Shown here piece after piece: positions 19,732-28,299 of a stretch of DNA of 64,000 bases; the first letter of the stretch is position 1, and every line of letters begins with the position of its first letter. The DNA is from Bacteroidales bacterium (lineage in GTDB: Bacteria > Bacteroidota > Bacteroidia > Bacteroidales > P3). The notes beneath the pieces are model-generated. The model was given only the letters and a program-made list of their open reading frames with translations, did no database searches and was not told where the DNA came from. The DNA lies in contig JAKSMQ010000001.1 in assembly GCA_024400565.1 (NCBI GenBank), positions 28,057-92,056 on the forward strand, written 5' to 3'. The translations under genes and the position numbers were made by a program.

Positions 19732-19840
19732 AGACAGCATATAGACAGCATATAGGCAGCACCTAGACAGCACACAGGCTCCACCAAGGGTCGTAAAACC
19801 GGGCAGAAAGCCGAGCCTAAGTGGAGGCTATGTGCTGCCT
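19732..19840. repeat. Inverted array A of 11-nt units (AG-N4-CACAT family)
   Basis: Lies in the 454-bp divergent gap between the NagB/PIG-L gene and the C10 protease gene. Left arm, in exact 11-nt register from 19732: AGACAGCATAT, AGACAGCATAT, AGGCAGCACCT, AGACAGCACAC, AGGCTCCACCA. Right arm: AAGTGGAGGCT (19819) and ATGTGCTGCCT (19830), the reverse complements of such units. The core is 19787-19818 (32 nt). No ORF is supported in the rest of the gap. Confidence 0.75.
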
Positions 19841-20036
19841 ATAACGAGAGAAGAGGCTGTCTGGCGACCGGAAAAAGAGTATATTTTTGGCCCTACAGAA
19901 CGAAACATTCCGGAATGACTGGCCGAGGTTCTAAATACGATTTTCGGGAACCACACTAATTCATATAGTTACAAAAATATTTTGTTAAAAAATCAATAAT
20001 AATCGGCCAAGTAATACTAAAAAGAAAAAAAAATAG

Positions 20037-20044
20037 TATTTTTG
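20037..20044 (+). promoter_or_regulatory. Promoter -7 box (TATTTTTG) for the C10 protease gene
   Basis: Exact TAnnTTTG match 34 nt upstream of the ATG at 20079, in strongly AT-rich DNA. Confidence 0.75.
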
Positions 20045-20078
20045 CATCGCTAAAAAAGAAAATTAATAATATACTATA

Positions 20079-21599
20079 ATGAAGAAAATTACTCTTTACT
20101 TGGGTGTTATAGCCGCCCTCGTGTTTGGCCAGACCAGCGCCAATTTGCTTCGTGCCGACAATATCGACGTGAACAAAGCCCGCCAACTCGCTGCTAACTA
20201 TATGGCAGTTCAGACCGGCCAGAAAAACCTTTCGAGCAACGACCTAAAACTCGTTTATGAGATTCCCAACGTAGAGCAGGGTGTTGCAGCACTCTATTTT
20301 TTCAACACCAGTAATGGTGGCTTCGTAGTTATGTCAGCCAGCGATTGCATGGACCCCGTTCTTGCTTATTCTACCGAAGGTGTTCTCGACCCCAACAACC
20401 TTCCTCCCGCCATGCTCTGGTGGATGAATGGCTATGCCAACACCATCTGCTACGCTCAGAACAACAACCTCACTCCCGATGCCGAGGTTAAGGCTATGTG
20501 GAACGAACTGGAAAGAAAAGACATCCGTCCCGACGAGCCTAAGGCTATCTACAAGACTATGACTTCTGTATGGAATCAGGACTATCCCTACAATATCTAC
20601 AGCCCCAAGGTAAACGGCGAAAGATGCCCTACCGGTTGTGTTGCAACCGCTATGGGTCAGATTGTCCACTATTGGAAGTATCCCGTTAAGCCTAAGGGTA
20701 TGGTCAACTATCAATACACTTGTGGATCGACCAACACCTCTCATACCCTTGGCGTAAATTTCGACACCGTCAAGTACGACTACTCTCTTATGCCCGACAC
20801 AGCATATCGCGGATATTCCAACCAGACCTGGTGGAACGATGCTCAGATTCGCGAAGTTTCCAAGTTAAACTACCACCTCGGTATCGCCAACCGTATGAGC
20901 TACGACCTTGAAGGTAGCGGAGCTCAATCTGGCCGTTATACCAAGAACGCTTTCGTCAACTACTACAAATATCGTAGCAACACCATCAAGGAACTTGACC
21001 GTTCCAACGCTTTCTGGGCTAACAACACCACTACTCCCAACGCAAAGGACACCCTTTGGGTAGATACTCTTGCTAACGAAATCAAGAACAAGCGCCCCGT
21101 ATTCTACACCGGATATGATATTTCTTCCTCCGGAGTACATGCCGGCCACGCTTTCGTTCTCGAGCGCTTCAACACCACCACCTTCAAAGGCTGGTTCAAC
21201 TGGGGTTGGGGCGGCAGCGGCGACTGCTGGTGCAACATTGTTAAGTCTGCCCTCAATACCGCAGGCTACAACTTCAGCAACAACCATAACGCTATTATCG
21301 GCATTCAGCCTCCCAAAGATTCCATCAACACCGGCAACGTAGGCATCACTACCATAAGCCAGGAGATTGAAATTCTTCCCGCTTATCCTAATCCTGCCAA
21401 CACCTGGATCAACATTCCCTACAGCCTTGGCAACAACACCAGCGCTCTCCTTCAGATCTTCGCTATCGACGGCCGACTCATGGAACAGCGTACCATCTAC
21501 TCCAGCTCCAACAAAGCTGCTGTAAATGTAGAAAGCTATCCTCACGGCATCTATGTATGTCGCATCGGAGGCATCAGCCGCAAGTTTGTAGTTGAATAA
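20079..21599 (+). CDS. Secreted C10-family cysteine protease with T9SS C-terminal signal
   Basis: A 506-residue streptopain-like (SpeB/interpain) protease. It has a signal peptide at residues 1-26, a propeptide of about 130 residues, then the catalytic domain with nucleophile Cys187 in ERCPTGCVATAMGQ and His357 in HAGHAFVLE, plus the family WFNWGWGG motif (372-379). The last 80 residues form a Por-type type IX secretion signal (YPNPANTW, then IFAIDGRLM, then a GIYVCRI strand and FVVE end). It should be exported across the outer membrane by the system that includes SprA (encoded at 44460). Family members degrade host or dietary proteins; the substrate here is unknown. Confidence 0.93.
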   Translation: MKKITLYLGVIAALVFGQTSANLLRADNIDVNKARQLAANYMAVQTGQKNLSSNDLKLVYEIPNVEQGVAALYFFNTSNGGFVVMSASDCMDPVLAYSTEGVLDPNNLPPAMLWWMNGYANTICYAQNNNLTPDAEVKAMWNELERKDIRPDEPKAIYKTMTSVWNQDYPYNIYSPKVNGERCPTGCVATAMGQIVHYWKYPVKPKGMVNYQYTCGSTNTSHTLGVNFDTVKYDYSLMPDTAYRGYSNQTWWNDAQIREVSKLNYHLGIANRMSYDLEGSGAQSGRYTKNAFVNYYKYRSNTIKELDRSNAFWANNTTTPNAKDTLWVDTLANEIKNKRPVFYTGYDISSSGVHAGHAFVLERFNTTTFKGWFNWGWGGSGDCWCNIVKSALNTAGYNFSNNHNAIIGIQPPKDSINTGNVGITTISQEIEILPAYPNPANTWINIPYSLGNNTSALLQIFAIDGRLMEQRTIYSSSNKAAVNVESYPHGIYVCRIGGISRKFVVE

Positions 21600-21621
21600 A
21601 TGCCCCTGTCCGGGCACCCCT

Positions 21622-21663
21622 CAAGGCACGGAGTTCTCCACAAAAGACTCCGCGCCTTGTTTC
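21622..21663 (+). terminator. Terminator after the C10 protease gene
   Basis: The arms CAAGGCACGGAGT (21622-21634) and ACTCCGCGCCTTG (21647-21659) pair with a single mismatch and are followed by TTTC. Confidence 0.75.
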
Positions 21664-21688
21664 ATTAATATAATATATTGTATATTCT

Positions 21689-23491
21689 ATGATAACGTAT
21701 CGTCCTGTCACACCCAAGGAACAGAGCCTGCTCCAGTCGTATGGCAACCGTGCCGACAACTGGGAAGAGATATTCATTACCGACGAGACCACCCTGTCGC
21801 TCATTCAGAACTGCCGTTTCTATGGACGCGTCCGTATCGGGGCACTCCAGTTCTCTATGCGTAAATATCCTCACAATCCCGAAGGCATCTCCTCCTCTGT
21901 TCTTTCCAATTGCGTGATAGGCGATCATTGTTCTATCAGCCAGGTACACCTACTGAGCGACTACACGGTAGGGTCGCACGTGACGCTCTTCAATATTGGA
22001 GAAATGACCGCCGATGCCGACGACATCTCGCCCCTTACCGTCATCAACGAGAATGGTGGCCGAGGGGTTGTCCCTTTCCCCGGAATGACCGTAGGCGAAG
22101 CCTATCTCTGGGCACGCTACCGCGGACGCGGGCGCTTTATGGAGAAGCTGTCCGAATTTGCCCGCAAAGAGCTCAAGGAAGGTCTGGGTCTGATAGGTGA
22201 CGGATGTGTGATACGCAACACGGAAGCCCTACGTAACGTACTGGTAGGCTCGGCTGTAGACAATCCGACCCTTATCACAGACTGCGTATCGCTGGTAGAC
22301 GGCATCATCGAACAGGGATGCTGGATAGAGAGCGGAACTATTGCCCATCGTTTTGTATTGGGCGAACATGTCCACCTAGCATTCGGTCTGCGTCTCAACG
22401 ATACCGTTGTAGGAGCCAACTCAACCCTATGCCGTTGCGAAGTGGGCCATAGCATGATATTCCCTGCTCATGAACAACACCACAACAATTCCTTCCTTAT
22501 TGCCGCCCTCGTAATGGGGCAGAGCAACGTTGCAGCCGGAGCCACCATAGGGTCAAACCACAACGGACGGACGGCCGACAACGAACTTCACGCAGGCCGC
22601 GGATTCTGGCCCGGACTATGCTGCAGTCTCAAACATAGCTCGCGATTCACGTCCTATACCCTTCTTGCCAAGGGAGACTTTCCTGCCGAGCTCAACATCA
22701 CCCTCCCCTTCTCCTTGGTCAACAACAATCCGCAGAAGAACCAGCTTGAGGTCATGCCTGCCTATTGGTGGATGTACAACATGTATTCGCTCAAGCGCAA
22801 CAATACCAAATTCGCAGCCCGCGACAAGCGAGTGCTGAAGACCCAGCATATAGAGTTTGACATCCTCGCTCCCGACACGGTAGAGGAGATAATCACGGCC
22901 CGCCATCTTCTCCGTGAATGGACCTCCGAGGCTTATCTGCGCTCACGCAACGAAGGAACAGCCGTCAAGGTTATGGGTCATGGCATGGAACATTCCAAGC
23001 GTCCTACCGTCATCCTCAAAGCAGCCGAGGGCTACCAGGCCTACGAAGAGATGCTGATCCACTACTCTATGTCTCTATTGCGAAAATCCTACGCCGACGC
23101 TCTTCCTCCCGCCTCATTGGGAGAAGGCGAACGCGAGGCTCATTGGGAGAATATCGGCGGTCAGATAATCTCAAAGCCCGATATCGAACAGCTCATATCC
23201 GATACCGAGAAAGGCGTTATCAACTCCTGGGGCGATCTTCACGACCGACTGAACCAGCTTTGGCAAGCCTATCCCGAGGCCAAATTGCGCCATGCCTACA
23301 AGGTACTCTGTCTCATTACGGGCAACAAGACCATCGACTCCGAACAATGGGCAAACCTCCTGCTGCGCCATGCCAAGATTGAAGAATTCATCCAGCAACA
23401 GATTGCAGCCACTCGACAGAAGGACGATACCAACCCCTTCCGCCAGATGATGTACCAGGATCAGGCCGAAAGCGATGCCGTCTTAAAATAA
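21689..23491 (+). CDS. DUF4954 family protein with left-handed beta-helix
   Basis: A 600-residue cytosolic protein (no signal peptide) recognised as the Bacteroidota DUF4954 family. Residues 45-330 carry hexapeptide-like turns of a left-handed parallel beta-helix (CVIGDHCSIS, GSHVTLFNIGE, GCVIRNTEAL, GANSTLCRCE), as in nucleotidyltransferase-acyltransferase proteins. The C-terminal third is alpha-helical. The enzymatic role is not established; a link to sugar-nucleotide metabolism is only suggested by the fold. It follows the protease terminator by 25 nt and has no obvious partner. Confidence 0.82.
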   Translation: MITYRPVTPKEQSLLQSYGNRADNWEEIFITDETTLSLIQNCRFYGRVRIGALQFSMRKYPHNPEGISSSVLSNCVIGDHCSISQVHLLSDYTVGSHVTLFNIGEMTADADDISPLTVINENGGRGVVPFPGMTVGEAYLWARYRGRGRFMEKLSEFARKELKEGLGLIGDGCVIRNTEALRNVLVGSAVDNPTLITDCVSLVDGIIEQGCWIESGTIAHRFVLGEHVHLAFGLRLNDTVVGANSTLCRCEVGHSMIFPAHEQHHNNSFLIAALVMGQSNVAAGATIGSNHNGRTADNELHAGRGFWPGLCCSLKHSSRFTSYTLLAKGDFPAELNITLPFSLVNNNPQKNQLEVMPAYWWMYNMYSLKRNNTKFAARDKRVLKTQHIEFDILAPDTVEEIITARHLLREWTSEAYLRSRNEGTAVKVMGHGMEHSKRPTVILKAAEGYQAYEEMLIHYSMSLLRKSYADALPPASLGEGEREAHWENIGGQIISKPDIEQLISDTEKGVINSWGDLHDRLNQLWQAYPEAKLRHAYKVLCLITGNKTIDSEQWANLLLRHAKIEEFIQQQIAATRQKDDTNPFRQMMYQDQAESDAVLK

Positions 23492-23769
23492 CATATTTAT
23501 CATCTATAACACAAATAATATCAACTATTTAATAGACATACAACTCTCAAACAGACGCCCTAATACAAATCCACGCAAACACACTATCCGATTAAATATC
23601 AACACAATACAAGGATATCATCAGAAGTAACGACAGAAAAAACATTCAGAAATTGCAAATTTAGGTCATTCTTACGATAATTTGAAGCAAAAATAAGGTT
23701 CATCTCGCCATAAAACAAAAAATTATTTCATTAATAATCACACATATTACAAAAAAAATCAAAAATAAA
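23492..23769. other. AT-rich intergenic stretch without a gene
   Basis: Between the DUF4954 gene and the tRNA-Val promoter. I see no supportable ORF, repeat or structured RNA. Confidence 0.6.
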
Positions 23770-23801
23770 TTTGGTGGAATTGAAAAAAGTGTGTACTTTT
23801 G
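23770..23801 (+). promoter_or_regulatory. Promoter of tRNA-Val
   Basis: TTTG (23770-23773), a 20-nt spacer and TACTTTTG (23794-23801). This is the best-formed Bacteroidota promoter in the window, with both -33 and -7 elements at the expected distance, 32 nt before the tRNA. Confidence 0.85.
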
Positions 23802-23833
23802 CAACCGAATTCAAGAGATGAAATCAACCTTTT

Positions 23834-23911
23834 GGGAGTATAGCTCAGCTGGTTCAGAGCACCTGCCTTACAAGCAGGGGGTCACAAGTTCGAACCTTGT
23901 TACTCCCACCA
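23834..23911 (+). tRNA. tRNA-Val (anticodon TAC), CCA encoded
   Basis: Acceptor GGGAGTA/TACTCCC, anticodon stem CCTGC/GCAGG with loop CTTACAA giving anticodon TAC (codon GTA), T loop TTCGAAC, and encoded CCA at 23909-23911. An open frame running across it from 23791 is not a gene. Confidence 0.97.
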
Positions 23912-23920
23912 AAAGAAAAG

Positions 23921-23950
23921 AAAGCCGACTACAAGTTAGTCGGTTTTTTT
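23921..23950 (+). terminator. Terminator of tRNA-Val
   Basis: The stem CCGACTA/TAGTCGG, extended by A-T pairs, is followed by a run of eight T. Confidence 0.85.
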
Positions 23951-23982
23951 TATTTTATTATTCCTATTCTCTATTTTTTTCG

Positions 23983-23990
23983 TATCTTTG
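23983..23990 (+). promoter_or_regulatory. Promoter -7 box (TATCTTTG) abutting the DUF4296 start codon
   Basis: Exact TAnnTTTG match ending only 4 nt before the ATG at 23995, which predicts a leaderless or nearly leaderless mRNA. Confidence 0.65.
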
Positions 23991-23994
23991 CATT

Positions 23995-24342
23995 ATGAAA
24001 CGGAACCATCTTATTCGAATCTTCTTACTCTCGCTACTGATACTCACCTCTATTGCCTGTTCCAGAAAGACTATTCCCGACGACATTATCGACGAAAAGA
24101 CTATGGTCAGCATTCTTACCGAGGCCCATTTGTCCGAGAGCTATTACAACATAGAGTCAAACTTCCACCTCAAAGAGATACGTCCCATGATGCAGGCCAC
24201 CTACGATTCAATATTCATGAAGCATGGTGTGACACGCGACGATTTCGACCGCAGCCTGGACTACTATACCCGCAACGAAGCCCAGCTTGAAGCCATCTAC
24301 CTCCAGGTATCCGACTCTTTGAAAGCCATCCTAAACCAATAA
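23995..24342 (+). CDS. DUF4296 family lipoprotein
   Basis: A 115-residue protein with a lipoprotein signal (hydrophobic residues 8-19, lipobox SIAC with Cys20) and a DUF4296-type domain of three or so helices (MVSILTEAHLSESYY, then RPMMQATYDSIFMKHGVTRDDFDRSLDYYT). Members are Bacteroidota-specific cell-envelope proteins without known function. A frame continues upstream through tRNA-Val, so the ATG at 23995 is chosen because it directly precedes the signal peptide and follows the -7 box. The next gene starts 7 nt after its stop, so the two are co-transcribed. Confidence 0.85.
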   Translation: MKRNHLIRIFLLSLLILTSIACSRKTIPDDIIDEKTMVSILTEAHLSESYYNIESNFHLKEIRPMMQATYDSIFMKHGVTRDDFDRSLDYYTRNEAQLEAIYLQVSDSLKAILNQ

Positions 24343-24349
24343 CCGCCCC

Positions 24350-25888
24350 ATGCTAGTCAAGACCTATGGAAGCGCCATACAGGGCGTAAACGCATATACT
24401 ATTACCGTAGAAGTAAGTGTTGAACCAGGTGTCAACTTCACCCTAGTCGGACTACCCGATAGCGCCGTCAAGGAGAGCCAGCAACGTGTCCAGTCGGCCC
24501 TACTGCAATGTGGATTCCATATCCCAGGTAAGAAAGTTGTCATCAATATGGCTCCTGCCAGCATTCGGAAAGAAGGAGCCGACTACGATCTTACCATAGC
24601 CATAGGAATTCTTGCAGCAAGCGGCAATCTGGCCGCCGACAAACTCGACCAGTACATCATCATGGGAGAGCTCTCTCTCGACGGAAGTCTGCGTCCCATC
24701 AAAGGCGTTCTGCCCATTGCCATCGAAGCCCGAAAACAGAAATTCAAAGGCATCATACTCCCCAAGGCAAACGCCCGCGAAGCCGCCATTGTCAACAATC
24801 TCGACGTCTATGGCGTAGACCACATGTCGCAGGTCATCAATTTCTTCAACGGCTCTGTCAACCTCGAGAAGACCGAGTTCGACACCCGTGCCGAATTTGC
24901 ACGCTCGCTCAACCAGTACGAATACGATTTTGCCGACGTAAAAGGACAGGAAGAGGTCAAACGCGCCCTGGAGATAGCGGCAGCAGGCGGACACAACGTC
25001 ATCCTCATCGGCAGCCCCGGAAGCGGAAAGACCATGCTTGCCAAACGGCTTCCTTCTATCCTACCTCCTCTCACCCTGGAAGAATCACTTGAGACCACCC
25101 GCATACATTCCGTAGCAGGCAAGATGCGAAGTCAGGATGCCCTCATAGCCTGCCGTCCTTTCCGTGCTCCCCATTTCACGGTCTCCAACGTAGCCCTCGT
25201 TGGCGGAGGATCCACACCCCAGCCAGGTGAAATATCCCTGGCCCACAATGGTGTGTTATTTCTTGACGAACTACCTGAGTACCAGAGGTCTGTAATAGAG
25301 GTATTACGCCAGCCGCTCGAAGAGAGAAAGGTTACCATCTCGCGTGCAAGGATGACTACCGACTATCCGGCTTCATTTATGCTCATAGCAGCCGCAAATG
25401 CATGCCCTTGCGGCTATTACAACCACCCAACCAAGGAATGTACCTGCTCCCCGGGCCAGGTCAACAAATACCTTGGAAAAATTAGTGGTCCTTTGATGGA
25501 TCGTATAGACATCCACCTCGAGGTGATGCCTCTCAGTCCCACCGAATTAGCCAGCAAGAAACCCGGAGAGACCAGCGCCGAGATACGCCAGCGCGTAATT
25601 GCCGCCCGATCCATCCAAGAAGAGCGTTATCGCAATTTCCCCGGCATCCATTGCAACGCTCAGATAAACACCAAGCTGTTCAACCAATACTGCGCCATCG
25701 ATGCCGACTGCCAGCGACTGATGGCTCAGGCCATGGAAAAACTGGGACTTTCCGCACGTGCTCACGACCGCATCCTGAAAGTAGCCCGTACCATCGCCGA
25801 CCTGGCCAACTCCGAGTCCATTACCGTAGAACACATCTCCGAAGCAATCAACTACCGGACCCTCGACCGCAACTCCTGGGGAAGATAA
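24350..25888 (+). CDS. YifB/ComM-family Mg-chelatase-like AAA+ ATPase
   Basis: A 512-residue protein of the YifB/ComM family. The N-terminal Lon-S5-like domain (SAIQGVNAYTITVEV, LVGLPDSAVKES) is followed by the AAA+ core with Walker A GSPGSGKTMLAKR and the Mg-chelatase signature DELPEYQRSVIEVLRQPLEE. A Cys-rich segment NACPCGYYNHPTKECTC and a C-terminal helical domain complete it. ComM is a branch-migration helicase that helps integrate incoming DNA; the same role is likely but not shown here. Confidence 0.94.
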   Translation: MLVKTYGSAIQGVNAYTITVEVSVEPGVNFTLVGLPDSAVKESQQRVQSALLQCGFHIPGKKVVINMAPASIRKEGADYDLTIAIGILAASGNLAADKLDQYIIMGELSLDGSLRPIKGVLPIAIEARKQKFKGIILPKANAREAAIVNNLDVYGVDHMSQVINFFNGSVNLEKTEFDTRAEFARSLNQYEYDFADVKGQEEVKRALEIAAAGGHNVILIGSPGSGKTMLAKRLPSILPPLTLEESLETTRIHSVAGKMRSQDALIACRPFRAPHFTVSNVALVGGGSTPQPGEISLAHNGVLFLDELPEYQRSVIEVLRQPLEERKVTISRARMTTDYPASFMLIAAANACPCGYYNHPTKECTCSPGQVNKYLGKISGPLMDRIDIHLEVMPLSPTELASKKPGETSAEIRQRVIAARSIQEERYRNFPGIHCNAQINTKLFNQYCAIDADCQRLMAQAMEKLGLSARAHDRILKVARTIADLANSESITVEHISEAINYRTLDRNSWGR

Positions 25889-26344
25889 TAATTGTAGAAC
25901 ACGATAAGCTCCTACAACGGGGGAATGCAACATTTCTGATTGAGCCATCCCCCCCCTCCATCGTACCGGCGGACACGATTCCTCAACCTTCGGAGGAGGA
26001 GGATTCTGTTACGATTTGCATATCTGCCTTCGTTCGGATTGACCTGTTCAACCCGCATCTGCATGACAACGCCCTTAAAATTGGACACAAAGAGGAATAT
26101 TATTTTGATAATTCACAAAAGTTTATGTATTTTTGCAGATTATATGTGCACACGCATATATAATGTAAGCATAATGTAATCAGCAAATTATTCAGATACA
26201 CATACCAATATCCGACGCCTCATATCTGTCGTTTTGCTGAATATCCTTCCAAACCTTCCTCCATACACAAGGTATTGAAAGAACCCGAGATACACATCCA
26301 ATAGAATCAACATTGTCACACAATAAATAGTAATCAACAAAACC
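25889..26344. other. Intergenic stretch and probable long leader of the nitroreductase gene
   Basis: The stretch between the YifB and nitroreductase genes contains no supportable ORF. A perfect -7 box TATTTTTG on the plus strand at 26128-26135 lies 209 nt before the nitroreductase ATG, implying a leader of about 200 nt with no recognised riboswitch. Confidence 0.5.
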
Positions 26345-26959
26345 ATGAAAATCTCATTCGGAAAAGGAATGCTGCTTGTAGCAATTGCCGCAATGTTGCA
26401 GATTGGCTGCAAGAGCGATATGCAAACTCAAAACAATACAGATACTATGAATTTCTTGAAATTGGCGCAGGACCGTTACTCCTGCAAACAATTTGACGGC
26501 GTCAAGGTTGCTAAAGAACAGATGGACGTCATTCTCGAAGCCGGACGCGTGGCTCCTACCGCAAAGAATCTCCAGGAGCAGCACGTCTATGTAGTAGAAT
26601 CTGCCGAGATGTTGGCAAAGATAGACTCTCTGACTCCCTGCCGCTACAACGCAGCCACCGTACTGGTTGTCACCTGGGACAAGAACAACGTATTTACCTA
26701 TCCCGACAGCGAGCGCAACTCGGGTGCCGAAGACGCCACCATCGTTGCCACCCACATGATGCTTGCCGCCAAGTCGGTAGGCGTTGAGAGCTGCTGGATC
26801 AACTTCTTCAATCCCGACAAGATGCGCACCACTCTGGGCTTGCCCGAAAACGAGGAGGTACTCATGCTGCTCGACCTTGGTCATGCCGCCGAAGGAAGCA
26901 AACCTCTCGACAACCACTTCTCCCGCAAGCCCCTCGAGGAGACCGTTTCTTACCTCTAG
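26345..26959 (+). CDS. Nitroreductase-family lipoprotein
   Basis: A 204-residue FMN-dependent nitroreductase-fold protein preceded by a lipoprotein signal (hydrophobic residues 8-20, LQIGC with Cys22). The nitroreductase part starts near residue 37 (DRYSCKQFDG, where RxS normally contacts FMN) and continues with GRVAPTAKN, SGAEDATIVATHMMLAAKSVG and SCWI. Family members reduce nitroaromatics, quinones or flavins. A lipid-anchored extracytoplasmic version is less usual and would need exported FMN. The glutathione peroxidase gene follows after 61 nt, suggesting a redox or stress unit. Confidence 0.87.
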   Translation: MKISFGKGMLLVAIAAMLQIGCKSDMQTQNNTDTMNFLKLAQDRYSCKQFDGVKVAKEQMDVILEAGRVAPTAKNLQEQHVYVVESAEMLAKIDSLTPCRYNAATVLVVTWDKNNVFTYPDSERNSGAEDATIVATHMMLAAKSVGVESCWINFFNPDKMRTTLGLPENEEVLMLLDLGHAAEGSKPLDNHFSRKPLEETVSYL

Positions 26960-27020
26960 ACCTATATCGTCAGACCCGACGACAATCCCTCCGAAACATA
27001 AAAAACAAATCTGATAATCC

Positions 27021-27629
27021 ATGAAAAGAATCCTTCTCGCTTTAGCCATACTGATAGTCACCCTTCCTGCTATGGCCCAAAAGAACATCTACGGATTTAC
27101 CGTTACCGACAACCAGGGCAAAGAAGTGTCCCTCTCCCAATACAAAGGCAAGGTAATCCTGATTGTCAACACCGCCACCCATTGCGGCTTCACTCCCCAG
27201 TACGAAGACCTCGATTCTCTCTATGCAGCCTATGCAGACAAGGGACTTGAGATTCTCGACTTCCCCTGCAACCAGTTTGGCGGACAGGCACCCGGAACCG
27301 ACGCCGAGATTCAGCAGTTCTGCGTTGCCAACTTCAACACCCTCTTTCCCCGTTTCCACAAGATCGACGTCAATGGAGCCAACGAGTCGCCTCTCTACAC
27401 CTACCTCAAGAAGAAGAAAGGCTTTGCCGGTTTCGACCCTGCACATCCTCTCACCAATGTGCTCCACACCATATTCAACAGTACCGACCCCGACTATGCC
27501 AAGAAGCCCGATATCAAATGGAATTTCACCAAGTTCCTCATCGACAGGAAAGGTCGCGTAGTAGCACGCTTTGAACCCACAGCCACCAAAGAGACTATTG
27601 CTCCTGCTATCGAAACGCTTCTGAAATAG
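27021..27629 (+). CDS. Exported glutathione peroxidase-type thiol peroxidase
   Basis: A 202-residue protein with a signal peptide (cleavage after AMAQ, residue 20), so it acts in the periplasm. The peroxidatic Cys55 is in NTATHCGFTPQY, the family FPCNQFGGQAPG motif follows, and WNFTKFLID carries the conserved Trp and Asn of the catalytic tetrad. Bacterial members generally use thioredoxin-like donors rather than glutathione. It is probably co-transcribed with the nitroreductase lipoprotein. Confidence 0.93.
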   Translation: MKRILLALAILIVTLPAMAQKNIYGFTVTDNQGKEVSLSQYKGKVILIVNTATHCGFTPQYEDLDSLYAAYADKGLEILDFPCNQFGGQAPGTDAEIQQFCVANFNTLFPRFHKIDVNGANESPLYTYLKKKKGFAGFDPAHPLTNVLHTIFNSTDPDYAKKPDIKWNFTKFLIDRKGRVVARFEPTATKETIAPAIETLLK

Positions 27630-27725
27630 CTTCTCCCCCGTCATAGCGAGGATTCCTTTCGCAGGTGGGGCGACGCCTTCCGACGCATTCCCCCCACTCT
27701 TTCCGGGATTCCTCTGCCACTCCCA

Positions 27726-27757
27726 GGCACCGGCTTTGCAATTGCCGGTGCTTTTTC
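27726..27757 (+). terminator. Terminator after the glutathione peroxidase gene
   Basis: A perfect 8-bp GC-rich stem GCACCGGC/GCCGGTGC with a 9-nt loop and five T. It marks the left edge of the accessory zone. Confidence 0.85.
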
Positions 27758-27828
27758 TTATATACCTACGGCCTCGGTTTCTTCTCCCTTTGTCGACAGG
27801 GTAGTCGCTAGCAGATCTGTAGACGGGT

Positions 27829-27933
27829 TTATCTTGGTTTATCTATGTTTTTTCCAGAAGTGACCTGCATAGACCAAGGAGGTTTATCTATGTTTTTGTC
27901 TAAGAGCGACCAGGAGCAGAAGGAGTTTTTCAT
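27829..27933 (-). CDS. Candidate small ORF with a repeated KNIDKP motif
   Basis: A 34-residue frame (start ATG at 27933, stop TAA at 27829) preceded by a perfect -7 box TACTTTTG on the minus strand at 27983-27990. The peptide contains KNIDKP twice because it reads through two copies of the 45-nt GTTTATCTATG repeat. It may be a real small peptide, a transcript leaving the MITE-like element, or coincidence. Confidence 0.25.
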   Translation of the reverse strand: MKNSFCSWSLLDKNIDKPPWSMQVTSGKNIDKPR

Positions 27934-27982
27934 AGGTTTTTGGGGATTGATGGTTGGTGAGGTTTGACTTCGAAATCGTTTG

Positions 27983-27990
27983 CAAAAGTA
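27983..27990 (-). promoter_or_regulatory. Promoter-like -7 box (TACTTTTG) reading out of the MITE-like element
   Basis: Exact TAnnTTTG match on the minus strand inside the element, directed toward its left end. Confidence 0.4.
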
Positions 27991-28223
27991 CCAACTTTTT
28001 CTCTCGCCGTGGGACGTTTGGGGAACGGATGGGAAGGAATCTTTTACGGCTCATCTCAATCCCTTCGCAATCATCTTGATTGGCTAGGGGATAGAATACC
28101 CTTTTTTATCCTTCGGGTCGCGTCCTGGGCGCGAAAAGGCCTTCAGGAGCCCGTTCATTTCGCAGATTTTGAAGAGGAAACTGGGGCTGATTCAGGATGG
28201 ATGAAGGCTTACAGAATAGTTGT

Positions 28224-28299
28224 AGATAGCACATAGATAGCACAATGGGTGCAGAAAACCAGTCATCTACGCGTTTTGCGTGCCGAGTATGTGCTGTCT
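28224..28299. repeat. Inverted array D of 11-nt units
   Basis: Left: AGATAGCACAT (28224) and AGATAGCACAA (28235) in register. Right: ATGTGCTGTCT (28289), the reverse complement of AGACAGCACAT. It is the shortest of the four arrays and sits in the middle of the MITE-like element. Confidence 0.6.

Noticed and set aside
23791-23994. Extended start of the DUF4296 gene through the tRNA
   Set aside because: The frame crosses tRNA-Val and its terminator; the signal peptide begins at 23995.
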